From: a bacterium
Lineage (GTDB): Bacteria; Electryoneota; RPQS01; DYHQ01
DNA: 64,000 bases
Assembly (NCBI GenBank): GCA_030622545.1
Contig: JAUXGA010000013.1
Coordinates: 17,871-81,870, forward strand
Direction: 5' to 3'
Positions 16,810-25,251 of the stretch are shown here, piece by piece. The translations under genes were made by a program, and so were the position numbers. The notes beneath the pieces are model-generated. The model searched no databases, had not been told where the DNA came from, and worked only from the letters and a program-made list of their open reading frames with translations. How positions within the stretch are numbered: the first letter of the stretch is position 1; the number at the start of each line of letters is the position of its first letter.

Positions 16810-19800
16810 CTACGTGACGAAACGTACAGAAACGACTTTCGAAATTCCCTCTTCCTCCATCGTCACTCCCCAAAGAGTTTCCGCCGCTTCCATCGTTCGC
16901 TTATTATGAGTAATCAGAATAAATTGTGTTTCAGGAGCGTGTTTCTTGATCATCTCATTGAAACGGACAATATTCGAATCATCGAGCGGTGCGTCCACTT
17001 CATCCAAAATGCAAAACGGAGATGGTTTGACCTGATAGAGTGCGAACAGCAGCGCGATAGCTGTCATCGCTTTCTCACCTCCCGACATAAGCGAGAGTGA
17101 TTTCAAGCGCTTGCCTGAAGGATTCGCCCATAGTGTCACATCGGCTTCGAGAAGGTCCGTACCGCTGAGAATAAGATCCGCCTCCCCCGAACCGAAAAAT
17201 TCACGGAAGAGTACTTGAAAGTTCGCGCGGACTTTCCGGAAAGTTTCCAGAAATTTCTCTTGAGCGGTTTCGTTTATTTTCGCAATGGTCTCTTCGAGAG
17301 TCGCTTTGGCTTTGAGTAAATCATCCCGATTGGCCTGCATGGATTGCAGCCGTTCGTTCTCCTGTTCATACTCTTCTATCGCAAGAAGATTCACCGGTCC
17401 CAGATGTTCAATCTTATTCCGGAGCTCAGCGACAAGTTCTTCATTCGTTTCCGCTTCAATAACGTCGGGATGCTCTTCGGCAAATATCTCATCAGAAAGA
17501 TCCAGCCCGTGTTTAGTGCGCACTCCGGCAAGCAGCGCTTCGCGTTCAGCCTGCAAGCGAGCGATTTCTCTTTCGAGCCGACGCTCGCCATCCAATTCAT
17601 CCTCACGTTCACTGCGAAGACTGCGCAGTTTCTCTTCCTTCAACCTGACGTTCTCTCGAGCTTCATCCAATTCGGTATTCCGCCTATCCACGTCGAGAGC
17701 TGCTTCATCTCTACTCCGGAATTTTTCAAGAAGCTGACCTTCGATTTCCTTTTTGCGATTCGAAAGCACACTCTCTTCTTTTTCCGCATCAACCGCGCGT
17801 TTTTCACTCGACTGGATTTCCGCCGTGATTTCCTCGGCAGTGGCAATCATCCTCTGCAACTCGATTTGCGCGAGTTCCAACTGATGCTTTGCTGCATCAC
17901 ACTTGCGTTCACTGCGATGGAGTTGTTCTTTGGATGCGGTTGCTTCTTGCCGCGCCTCACTAAGCTCCCGTTCTAAATCCGTGCTTGAAAGCGATCCCTT
18001 ATCCAGCTTCTCCTGCGCACCGTCTAAAGCAGCCGAGTCATCCTGCTCTTCTACGCGAGCGGTTTGAATTTTCTCGGCCAACTCTGTCAGTTCCTTCTCC
18101 ACAATGGTAAGTCGCGTCTGGTGATGTTCGAGCAGCATGCTCTTTTGTTGTCGTTTTTCGCGCAGGCGATTATATTCACTCTCGACGGATTGGACGCGCT
18201 TTTGTGTTTGCGTGAGTTCTTCAAGAATGGCGGCGCGCTGTTGAGCGCATGTCTCTTTTTCTTCATTGACCGCTTCTAAATTCGTTCGCGCTTGTTGAAG
18301 CTCTTCTTCGAGCTGAGCATGCTGCTTTTTCAAGCCGAAATCAGCAGGGGTTTTCGTGGTCGCGGCTCCTCCACAAACAGCACCTTGAGGCGTAATCCAT
18401 TCTCCCTGCAGGGTAACCAGTGTCAGCTCATTTTCTCGTCCCCATTGCTTCAGCGCGCAAGCCGCTTCCCAATCCTGTACAATCACCACTTTCCCAAGGA
18501 AATGAGACGCGACCGGCTCCGAAAGTTTACCGTTTACAAAATCAATCGCGCGTCCGACGGTTCCTTCCGGCAGCGGCGACTGAGATACTTGTTCTGATTT
18601 CAACTCGCTGACAGGAATAAAAACAGCTCTTCCAGCGTTAGCGTCTTTCAAAGCACTCACAGCGCTAAAAGCCGTTTCCATCGACTCGACCAGATAATAA
18701 TAAGCCGCCGGGCCCAAGATCGCGGCGAAAGCGCGCGAATACGGCTCCTGCACTTCGACAGCATCACTTAATAAATCAATCAAACCGGCAACCGGCTTTT
18801 CCTGAAGGAATTTCAAGGCGGGGTCTGAACGAGGCCCTTTTTCGGAAAGCGTTTTCAGCAGTTCGAGTTTGCTTTCCGTTAAATCCAAAATCCGCTGGGA
18901 TTCGCGCAGTTTCCCTTCGAGCTGTTGCTTATCTTCTTCACAAGTTTGCAGTTTTTGCTGAAACTCAGTTTCTTCACGCTTTAATTCGTGAAGCGGTTTT
19001 TCCATTTCCGCTTCCTGCTCGGCAATTCGGCTTTGCTCGAGTTCCAGCTCTTTTTTCTGCCCGAGAATTTGTTCCCGCTCCTGCTCATAGGCATCCCGGC
19101 GCCCTTCAAATCCAGAGAGAGCAGCTTTTTTCTCTGCGAGCTGTCGTCCCTTCGCCGCGACATCTGCGCGAAGATCCGCTAAATATTTATCATGGTGCCG
19201 AGTCCGGTAAAGAACCTCTTCGAGAACTTTTTCGAGCTTGTGATAAGCTTCCTTTACCTCGGTATGCTTTGCCTCGGCCGCTTCGAAAGCTTTGGAATAT
19301 TTGCGTGTCTCGCCCTCTTGGAACTCCTGTTTCTTCGCCAGGAGTTCTTTCTTCTCTCGCAGCAGGATACGCGCTCTTTCAGCGTGGCTGATGATATCGC
19401 GGGCGGCGGCTTTACGCGCGTCCAGAGTTGCATTCTCGGTTTCCAGCGCCGCCACATCCGTGATGCATACTTCAAGATTTGCGCGAGATTTCGTGAATTC
19501 CTTTTCCTTCATCAGAGCCTGCATTCGCTGCTCTTCCAGCGTCGCTTCTTCAGCGCGAAGCAGATTGCGAGCTGCCAGAACGGAATCGGACGTCTGTTTC
19601 ATTGCCTGTTCCATCGGCTTCAGTTCCGCTTGAAGTTTCACGAAGCGCTGCCATTCGAGGCCGAGTTCCAGAGTGGATAAACTCGTCTGCAGCTTCTGAT
19701 AGCGTCGCGCGCGAGACATCTGCCGTTTCAGAGACGAAACCTGGCGCTCAACTTCACTTAGAATATCCGCAAGGCGCAGTAAATCTTCTTCAGTCTGATG

Positions 19801-20343
19801 GAGTTTATTTTGCGATTGGTGGCGCCGGGTTTTGTATTTCGCCACTCCCGCCACTTCCTCGAAAAGATGCCGCCGACCTTCGCCTCCTTCTCGCAGAATA
19901 TCCTCCACCATGCGAAGTTCGAGAATGCTATAGCTGTCAGGGCCGAGTCCGGTGTCCTGAATTAAATCCACCACATCTTTCAAGCGAGAAGCGATGCCAT
20001 TCAAATAATATTCGCTGCCGCCGTCACGGTAAAGACGCCGTTTGATTTCCACATTGGAATACGGAGTCGGAAGAGCGCCGTCACTGTTGTCAATGACCAA
20101 ACAGACTTCAGCCATACCGACAGGTTTGCGCGTCGCCGTTCCATTGAAGATGACATTGTCCATGCGGTCGGAACGCAGCACCGATGTTTTCTGTTCGCCC
20201 AAAGCCCAGCGTACAGCGTCGACGATATTCGTCTTGCCGCAGCCGTTAGGGCCGACGACAGCCGTCACACCTTCGCTGAACGTGAGCTTCGTTCCTTTCG
20301 GAAAGGATTTGAATCCGGATAGACTGATGGAAACAAGTTGCAT
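16810..20343 (-). CDS. smc: Chromosome segregation protein SMC
   Basis: An 1177-residue SMC ATPase that organises and segregates the chromosome as a dimer with ScpA and ScpB. Walker A is GPNGCGKTN (31-39), followed by the R-loop region and two long coiled coils (about 165-500 and 670-1000). The hinge lies near residues 510-660 (KPVAGLIDLLSDAVEVQEPY, then the glycine-rich GAVCGGA). The C-terminal head has LSGGEK-type LMSGGEKAMTAIALL and Walker B with CILDEVDAPLDDSN. The length is typical. A sigma-70-like promoter lies about 35 bases upstream. ScpA and ScpB are not in the window. Confidence 0.97.
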   Translation of the reverse strand: MQLVSISLSGFKSFPKGTKLTFSEGVTAVVGPNGCGKTNIVDAVRWALGEQKTSVLRSDRMDNVIFNGTATRKPVGMAEVCLVIDNSDGALPTPYSNVEIKRRLYRDGGSEYYLNGIASRLKDVVDLIQDTGLGPDSYSILELRMVEDILREGGEGRRHLFEEVAGVAKYKTRRHQSQNKLHQTEEDLLRLADILSEVERQVSSLKRQMSRARRYQKLQTSLSTLELGLEWQRFVKLQAELKPMEQAMKQTSDSVLAARNLLRAEEATLEEQRMQALMKEKEFTKSRANLEVCITDVAALETENATLDARKAAARDIISHAERARILLREKKELLAKKQEFQEGETRKYSKAFEAAEAKHTEVKEAYHKLEKVLEEVLYRTRHHDKYLADLRADVAAKGRQLAEKKAALSGFEGRRDAYEQEREQILGQKKELELEQSRIAEQEAEMEKPLHELKREETEFQQKLQTCEEDKQQLEGKLRESQRILDLTESKLELLKTLSEKGPRSDPALKFLQEKPVAGLIDLLSDAVEVQEPYSRAFAAILGPAAYYYLVESMETAFSAVSALKDANAGRAVFIPVSELKSEQVSQSPLPEGTVGRAIDFVNGKLSEPVASHFLGKVVIVQDWEAACALKQWGRENELTLVTLQGEWITPQGAVCGGAATTKTPADFGLKKQHAQLEEELQQARTNLEAVNEEKETCAQQRAAILEELTQTQKRVQSVESEYNRLREKRQQKSMLLEHHQTRLTIVEKELTELAEKIQTARVEEQDDSAALDGAQEKLDKGSLSSTDLERELSEARQEATASKEQLHRSERKCDAAKHQLELAQIELQRMIATAEEITAEIQSSEKRAVDAEKEESVLSNRKKEIEGQLLEKFRSRDEAALDVDRRNTELDEARENVRLKEEKLRSLRSEREDELDGERRLEREIARLQAEREALLAGVRTKHGLDLSDEIFAEEHPDVIEAETNEELVAELRNKIEHLGPVNLLAIEEYEQENERLQSMQANRDDLLKAKATLEETIAKINETAQEKFLETFRKVRANFQVLFREFFGSGEADLILSGTDLLEADVTLWANPSGKRLKSLSLMSGGEKAMTAIALLFALYQVKPSPFCILDEVDAPLDDSNIVRFNEMIKKHAPETQFILITHNKRTMEAAETLWGVTMEEEGISKVVSVRFVT

Positions 20344-20377
20344 ATTGTTTTAAGGGTTCTTTCTTGAGAAATTATTG

Positions 20378-20407
20378 ACTATAGAGGTATTTGGATGCAG
20401 TAAACAA
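20378..20407 (-). promoter_or_regulatory. Possible promoter for smc
   Basis: On the minus strand TTGTTT (20402-20407) and TATAGT (20378-20383) are separated by 18 bases, 35 bases before the smc start. The -35 box is imperfect. A perfect 12-base palindrome lies just upstream. Confidence 0.45.
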
Positions 20408-20418
20408 CCCAAGCGCAC

Positions 20419-20430
20419 TGCCGCGCGGCA
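20419..20430. promoter_or_regulatory. Perfect 12-bp palindrome upstream of the smc promoter
   Basis: TGCCGCGCGGCA is its own reverse complement and lies 12 bases upstream of the putative -35 box of smc, in the gap after tatA. It could be an operator or part of a weak hairpin. There is no direct evidence for binding. Confidence 0.3.
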
Positions 20431-20468
20431 TGCCAGAAAGCAATCGTCTTAACCGCCGCGGTAACTCC

Positions 20469-20759
20469 TCAGGGTGTTTTTTCAGATGATGAGGAGGAGG
20501 GATTTTCAGATTCCTTCGATTCTTCAGAAGAGGTTTCCGAAGACGGAGGGCTGGAAGACTCAGGCTTCGTTTCCTTCGGTGGTGGCACGGCGGTTACATC
20601 GATTGTCGATTGGATTTCTTGTTTGATGTCATTGGTTGCCCGGCGAAATTCGGTCAATCCTTTCCCGATTCCGCGAGCGAGTTCAGGCAGCTTCTTCCCT
20701 CCAAAAAGGAGAAGAACGACAATGACAATCAAAATAATTTCAGGAGCACCGAGATGCAT
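20469..20759 (-). CDS. tatA: Twin-arginine translocase subunit TatA/TatE
   Basis: A 96-residue protein with the TatA layout. An N-terminal membrane helix (residues 6-19, [16 protein letters not shown]) is followed by the hinge [16 protein letters not shown] and an amphipathic helix up to about residue 50. The tail is Pro/Ser/Glu-rich low complexity, as is common. TatA forms the pore that moves folded proteins carrying twin-arginine signals across the inner membrane. TatB and TatC are not nearby. The gene follows purQ by 45 bases and is probably part of the same transcript. Confidence 0.93.
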   Translation of the reverse strand: MHLGAPEIILIVIVVLLLFGGKKLPELARGIGKGLTEFRRATNDIKQEIQSTIDVTAVPPPKETKPESSSPPSSETSSEESKESENPSSSSSEKTP

Positions 20760-20804
20760 CGGTTGGTTCGCCTTTAGTTTGACGATGGTTTTATTACAAA
20801 AAGT

Positions 20805-21515
20805 TTACGCGGGAATCATTTTGCGATTCGCTACAGCTTCAGCAATGGACGTGAAAACACCCGTGCCATCCGTGCGGTCGAAGCTGGCTTCGCACGCTCT
20901 TTCGGGATGCGGCATCATCCCCAACACATTGCCCTGCTCATTGATTAGGCCTGCGATAGCGCGAGCGGAACCATTCGGATTTCCATCTGGAGCGTCCGGC
21001 CTTATGGGACCGCGATAGCGAAAGACGACGCGCTTTTCACGTTCGAGCATATCCAGCGTTTCGGCATCCGCTATGTATTGGCCGTCGCTGTGAGCAATCG
21101 GCAGAAGAATTTCCTGCTCGTTTTTGTAGTTGGAGGTAAAAACAGTTGAGCGATTTTCTATGCGCAATAAGACATCACGACAGACAAATTTCAACGAGCG
21201 GTTGCGCACCAATGCACCGGGGAGCAATCCGGCTTCGCAAAGAATTTGAAAGCCATTGCAGATTCCTAAGACGATACCGCCTTCACGGGCAAACGCGGTC
21301 ACCTCTTCCATAATCGGTGAAAAGCGAGCCAGCGCACCTGCGCGCAGATAATCTCCGTATGAAAATCCACCCGGCAGAACGACTGCATCGGCGGACTCCA
21401 GAGAGCCGCTGCGATGGAAAACCTTGCGTACCGTGTAGCCCAAAACAGACTCGAGCGCCCAGATGCAATCTTGGTCGCAATTGGAGCCGGGAAATGTGAT
21501 AACTGCAAAAACCAC
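20805..21515 (-). CDS. purQ: Phosphoribosylformylglycinamidine synthase subunit PurQ (glutaminase)
   Basis: A 236-residue class I glutamine amidotransferase that supplies ammonia for FGAM synthesis, the fourth step of purine synthesis. The nucleophile lies in VLGICNGFQIL and the His-Glu pair in MMPHPERACE. The N-terminus has the typical VITFPGSNCDQD. The start is GTG directly after the TAG stop of purS. The organism uses the three-part enzyme PurS/PurQ/PurL; purL is not in the window. Confidence 0.96.
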   Translation of the reverse strand: MVFAVITFPGSNCDQDCIWALESVLGYTVRKVFHRSGSLESADAVVLPGGFSYGDYLRAGALARFSPIMEEVTAFAREGGIVLGICNGFQILCEAGLLPGALVRNRSLKFVCRDVLLRIENRSTVFTSNYKNEQEILLPIAHSDGQYIADAETLDMLEREKRVVFRYRGPIRPDAPDGNPNGSARAIAGLINEQGNVLGMMPHPERACEASFDRTDGTGVFTSIAEAVANRKMIPA

Positions 21516-21752
21516 CTACGGCTCCACGCGGAAGGTCTCAATCACAGGATTGGCGAGCATTTTATCCGAAATTTCGAGAGCTTTCTTTTCGGCTTCTTCG
21601 CGCGAGGATACGTCGATATCTATCTCGATATATTTCCCGATGCGGACGTCATGGACATCTTTGTGGCCGAGTTGCTGTAGATTTTTCAGCACGGTCTGCC
21701 CTTGCGGATCCAGCACGCCGGGTTTGTGTGTCACGATAATCTTCACGGTCAT
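21516..21752 (-). CDS. purS: Phosphoribosylformylglycinamidine synthase subunit PurS
   Basis: A 78-residue protein with the PurS pattern: an N-terminal strand (MTVKIIVTHKPGVLDPQG), then VLKNLQQLGHKDVHDVRIGKYIEI and a C-terminal helix ending in NPVIETFRVEP. PurS bridges PurQ and PurL in the FGAM synthase complex. The ATG overlaps the pssA stop by four bases, and purQ starts directly after its stop, so the three genes are translationally coupled. Confidence 0.95.
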   Translation of the reverse strand: MTVKIIVTHKPGVLDPQGQTVLKNLQQLGHKDVHDVRIGKYIEIDIDVSSREEAEKKALEISDKMLANPVIETFRVEP

Positions 21753-22513
21753 AAATCACCTCCCGGCACCGGCGCTTCGCTTTCCTGCGATCCGGCTTCA
21801 TTTTCTTCATACTCGATTTCGTCACCATGAGAACTCCGCAGAGCGCCTACGATGAACGCCGCAACGGTCACCGTAACTGCGACCGGAAAAATATGACGTG
21901 AAGGATTAATCGCGATAAAGACAATCGCTCCGATGAGCACCAGCAGCTTTGTCAGGTTGTATCCGGGCTCTCGAAGCGTAATTCGCGGTAATCCCGGCAA
22001 CGGTAAATGACTGATCATCAACAGCCCGATCAAAATGACAAACCCGGCGAGTACCATATCCGAACGAACGGTTCCCCAAAGGGAAAGATTCATAATAATA
22101 AACGACGCCACCAGACACGCTTGAAAAGGCGATGATAACCCCTCATATTCGTGCGAAGCTCCCTTGCCTTTCTTCTGGTTAAACCTCGCCAATCGAATCG
22201 CCGTAAAAAGCACCGGAACGAAACTGACGAAAATTCCTAAGACTCCATGCTCCTGAAACGCGAGAAGGTAAATCAGAATTCCGGGAGCCACACCGAATGA
22301 AACGACATCCGCCAGCGAATCGAATTGGAGACCGAAGACACTTTCGCTGCGCGTAAAACGGGCAATCTTTCCATCAAAGGCATCCAAAAGCGCCGCGCAA
22401 AAAATCAGCCACGCTGCGAGAGCGCCGTGCCCATCCAGAACCATCACGATTGAGAAGAAACCGCAAAACAGATTTCCTACTGTAAAAAGATGCGCGATTC
22501 GATGTCGCATCAT
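21749..22513 (-). CDS. pssA: CDP-diacylglycerol-serine O-phosphatidyltransferase
   Basis: A 254-residue inner-membrane enzyme that makes phosphatidylserine from CDP-diacylglycerol and serine. The CDP-alcohol phosphotransferase motif is complete: DAFDGKIARFTRSES, then FDSLADVVSFG, which supplies the metal-binding aspartates. Several membrane helices follow, and an acidic cytoplasmic tail (about residues 230-254) ends the protein. It is in an ATGA overlap with psd, the next enzyme in the pathway, and with purS. The downstream product is phosphatidylethanolamine. Confidence 0.95.
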   Translation of the reverse strand: MMRHRIAHLFTVGNLFCGFFSIVMVLDGHGALAAWLIFCAALLDAFDGKIARFTRSESVFGLQFDSLADVVSFGVAPGILIYLLAFQEHGVLGIFVSFVPVLFTAIRLARFNQKKGKGASHEYEGLSSPFQACLVASFIIMNLSLWGTVRSDMVLAGFVILIGLLMISHLPLPGLPRITLREPGYNLTKLLVLIGAIVFIAINPSRHIFPVAVTVTVAAFIVGALRSSHGDEIEYEENEAGSQESEAPVPGGDL

Positions 22514-23148
22514 GACATAACCTCGCCTAAAATCGTTTCCCCGGCTCTGACTTTATCTCCGGGTTTGACGTGAATACGGACTCCCGGCGGCAACAGCACT
22601 TCCAAACGGGAGCCGAAGTAGATTAAACCAAATCGCTGCCCGGCAATGACGGACTCATCCTTCTGAAGACGACAGGAAATCTTCCTCGCCAGCGCACCGG
22701 CAACCTGAATCCACGTAACATCCCCGAACTCGGTTTCGGCTCGCGTCGTCACGGATGTATTTTCCCGAATGGCTTCATCGCTTGCCGCATGATGATAACT
22801 ACCCTGAGATTCGCGGATTTCACGAACGATTCCTGACACAGGATTGCGGTTAACATGAACATTCCATACGGACATAAAAACGGCGATGCGTCCATGTTCA
22901 GTGTCTCCGGCAGCTTCACGGGCTAAAATCACTTTGCCGTCACAGGGAGACAGTATCCATCGTTTCCCTTCCGGGATTTTCCTGTCCGGGTCCCGGAAAA
23001 ACAGAAAAAGAATCAGGACGAAGACACTACATCCGCTCGTAATCCATTGCACAGCTTCAAGCTTGAAAAGCCAAGCCGCTATGCTCATCAGAAGCAGGAT
23101 TATCAACGGCGGCAGCAGCAGTCGTATTCCTTCCGGGGCGATTTTCAA
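22510..23148 (-). CDS. psd: Phosphatidylserine decarboxylase (short, Psd-related type)
   Basis: A 212-residue proenzyme that decarboxylates phosphatidylserine to phosphatidylethanolamine. The start is taken as TTG at 23148, with GAGG nine bases upstream and just after the purC stop. The open frame extends 33 codons into purC but that part has no homology. Residues about 8-50 hold two membrane helices. The core has FFRDPDRKIPEG, LSPCDGKVI, FMSVWNVHVNRNPVSG and YHHAASDEA. The self-cleavage site that generates the pyruvoyl group is the GS in LIYFGSRLEVLLP. This short class lacks the longer N-terminal domain of the E. coli enzyme. Confidence 0.94.
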   Translation of the reverse strand: MKIAPEGIRLLLPPLIILLLMSIAAWLFKLEAVQWITSGCSVFVLILFLFFRDPDRKIPEGKRWILSPCDGKVILAREAAGDTEHGRIAVFMSVWNVHVNRNPVSGIVREIRESQGSYHHAASDEAIRENTSVTTRAETEFGDVTWIQVAGALARKISCRLQKDESVIAGQRFGLIYFGSRLEVLLPPGVRIHVKPGDKVRAGETILGEVMS

Positions 23149-23164
23149 GTGTGAAATCCTCGAA

Positions 23165-23911
23165 TTAGGACGTGTTGGCCAGCCGGTTGCAAAGTTCCCG
23201 GTACAGCTTTTCCATTCCCTCCGGATCATTCCGCAAACGATCCACATCCAACCGGCGATTCATTTTCTTGTCCCACAGGCGGCAGGTATCTATCGAAATT
23301 TCATCTCCGACGCAGATATGATCTTCCAGTTTTCCGAATTCGATTTTGAAGCCAACAAGCAGAAATCCGCGCCGTTCAAAATAGGATTTTAGTATCGCGT
23401 TGATTTTCGAGGCGAGTCTGCTGATGGTGCGCATCTCCTCAGGTTCGGCATATCCCAGAGCAAGAGCGTGATGCTCGTTAATCATCGGATCGTTCAGCTT
23501 GTCATTCTTCAGGTAGTATTCCAGAATCGGATAATTCAGCGAACTTCCTTCAGGAAGAGCGAACGTCTTTGCCAGCTTCGCCGTAGCGATATTATGCATC
23601 ACCACTTCGATAGGAATCATGGTCAACTTGCGTATGACCATTTCTGTGGGACTGTACTGCTCGACAAAGTGAGTCGGTACGTGATAGCTTTCCAGATATT
23701 GGAAAAGAAAACAGGATATCCCGTTGTTCGATTCCCCTTTTCCCGAAATCGCCGCCTGCACTTCGCCGTTCGTATTCAGCAGTTCGTCCCGGAACTCCTG
23801 AACAAGATAACCCTCTTTATCCGTGGCGTACAGACGTTTTGCTTTTCCTTCGTAGATTCGTTCCCGCTTAGTCAAAGGTTTGATCCCCATTCCTTGAAAA
23901 TAACTGAACAA
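23165..23911 (-). CDS. purC: Phosphoribosylaminoimidazole-succinocarboxamide synthase (SAICAR synthase)
   Basis: A 248-residue ATP-dependent ligase of purine synthesis that joins aspartate to CAIR. Typical blocks are YEGKAKRLYAT, then GKGESNNGISCFLFQYLE, VVMHNIATAKLAKTF, DPMINEHHAL and VGFKIEFGK. The reading frame begins at TTG six bases after the purB stop. An ATG seven codons later (23890) gives a more usual N-terminal length but has AAGGA directly abutting it, so the start is uncertain. purB and purC are translated in series. Confidence 0.95.
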   Translation of the reverse strand: MFSYFQGMGIKPLTKRERIYEGKAKRLYATDKEGYLVQEFRDELLNTNGEVQAAISGKGESNNGISCFLFQYLESYHVPTHFVEQYSPTEMVIRKLTMIPIEVVMHNIATAKLAKTFALPEGSSLNYPILEYYLKNDKLNDPMINEHHALALGYAEPEEMRTISRLASKINAILKSYFERRGFLLVGFKIEFGKLEDHICVGDEISIDTCRLWDKKMNRRLDVDRLRNDPEGMEKLYRELCNRLANTS

Positions 23912-23916
23912 ATCAC

Positions 23917-25224
23917 CTATGGTTTCCCTGTGGTCAATCCAGCTCGATTGAAAATTTCTTGTATTTTTTTGAGCGGCGGACGCACGTCAAGAAGCTGTGC
24001 AAGGCGTTCTTTGCCTAAAAGTTCCACGATGTCCTTATCACTTGCGGCAGCTTGTTTGAAATCCGCCTGACCCTGCCAGACTTGTTTCGCCGCTTTTTGA
24101 ACATGCGAGTAGGCACGTTCACGTGTCCATCCTGCGTCCGTCAACGCCAGCAACAGAGCTTCCGAGACCGCCAAGCCTTTTGTCATCGCGAGATTGCGCG
24201 CCATCCGGTCGGTATCAACTTCCAAACCATCCAACACACGAATCAGAACGTGCAACATATAGTCCAGCACGATTGTCGCGTCCGGAAAAATCACTCGCTC
24301 AGCCGATGAATGGGAAATATCCCGTTCATGCCAGAGTGAAACATTTTCCAGACCCACCGTGGCATAGCCGCGCAGAAGCCTTGCCATTCCACAGAGACGC
24401 TCGCAGAGAATCGGGTTGCGTTTATGCGGCATGGCCGATGAACCCTTTTGACCCTTCCCAAACGGCTCGAAAGCTTCGGCGACTTCCGTGCGTTGAAGAT
24501 GCCGAATTTCTGTTGCAATCTTTTCGATGCTGGCTCCAATCAAAGCCAAAACTTGCAGCAGTTCCGCATGCCTGTCCCGCTGAATGACCTGAGTGGTTGC
24601 CATCGCAGGCTTGAGCTGCAATCGCTTGCACATCTGCTCTTCCAGCTCGAGCTCCGTATGGGCGAAAACACCGACAGCGCCCGAACATTTCCCCACAGCG
24701 ATGCGCTCACGCGCCGCCGCCAAGCGCGTCTGATGTCTTCCGAATTCTTCATGCCAGACCAGCCAGCGCATGCCAAAGGTTGTAGCTTCGGCGTGGATGC
24801 CGTGAGTTCTGGCAATGCAGGGCGTATCACGAAACTCGACCGCACGCTTCCGCAAGACTTGGTGAAGAGCCGCCAAATCTGTCTGTAAAAGATCAATCGC
24901 TTGGCAAAGTTGTAGCGCAAGCGCTGTATCCAGAACATCCGAGGAGGTCAGACCTCGATGAACATGACGCGATGCCGTACCGACGTGCTCAGCCACGACC
25001 GTTAAGAAAGCGACCACATCATGCTGCACGACCTTTTCGACTTCAGCGATTTCTCCGGCAGAAAAACGCGCTTTCGAGCGAATCTCTTCCAAGTCGGATT
25101 CGGGTATGTCTCCTCGAGCGGTGCGTGCTTCGAGCACCGCCATTTCTACCCGCCACCAGGTTTTGAAGCGCTCTTCGTCCGACCAGATGGCGGCCATGTC
25201 AGGCCGTGAATACCGTGAAATCAA
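23917..25224 (-). CDS. purB: Adenylosuccinate lyase
   Basis: A 435-residue lyase acting twice in purine synthesis, on SAICAR and on adenylosuccinate, releasing fumarate each time. The fumarase-family signature GSSAMPHKRNP (about residues 269-279) is intact, as are THGIHAEATTFG and SSDVLDTALA. The start is TTG; the N-terminal SRYSRPDMAAIW matches the usual family beginning. It lies downstream of the HtrA gene and just upstream of purC. Confidence 0.97.
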   Translation of the reverse strand: MISRYSRPDMAAIWSDEERFKTWWRVEMAVLEARTARGDIPESDLEEIRSKARFSAGEIAEVEKVVQHDVVAFLTVVAEHVGTASRHVHRGLTSSDVLDTALALQLCQAIDLLQTDLAALHQVLRKRAVEFRDTPCIARTHGIHAEATTFGMRWLVWHEEFGRHQTRLAAARERIAVGKCSGAVGVFAHTELELEEQMCKRLQLKPAMATTQVIQRDRHAELLQVLALIGASIEKIATEIRHLQRTEVAEAFEPFGKGQKGSSAMPHKRNPILCERLCGMARLLRGYATVGLENVSLWHERDISHSSAERVIFPDATIVLDYMLHVLIRVLDGLEVDTDRMARNLAMTKGLAVSEALLLALTDAGWTRERAYSHVQKAAKQVWQGQADFKQAAASDKDIVELLGKERLAQLLDVRPPLKKIQEIFNRAGLTTGKP

Positions 25225-25251
25225 TTCAACCGAAGAATCGTTTGTGAAGAT

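Noticed and set aside
17285..17737. Ser/Arg-rich plus-strand frame within smc
   Set aside because: Low-complexity antisense shadow of the SMC coiled coil.
20461..20475. Possible terminator just after tatA
   Set aside because: The GC-rich inverted elements there lack a T run on the transcribed strand.
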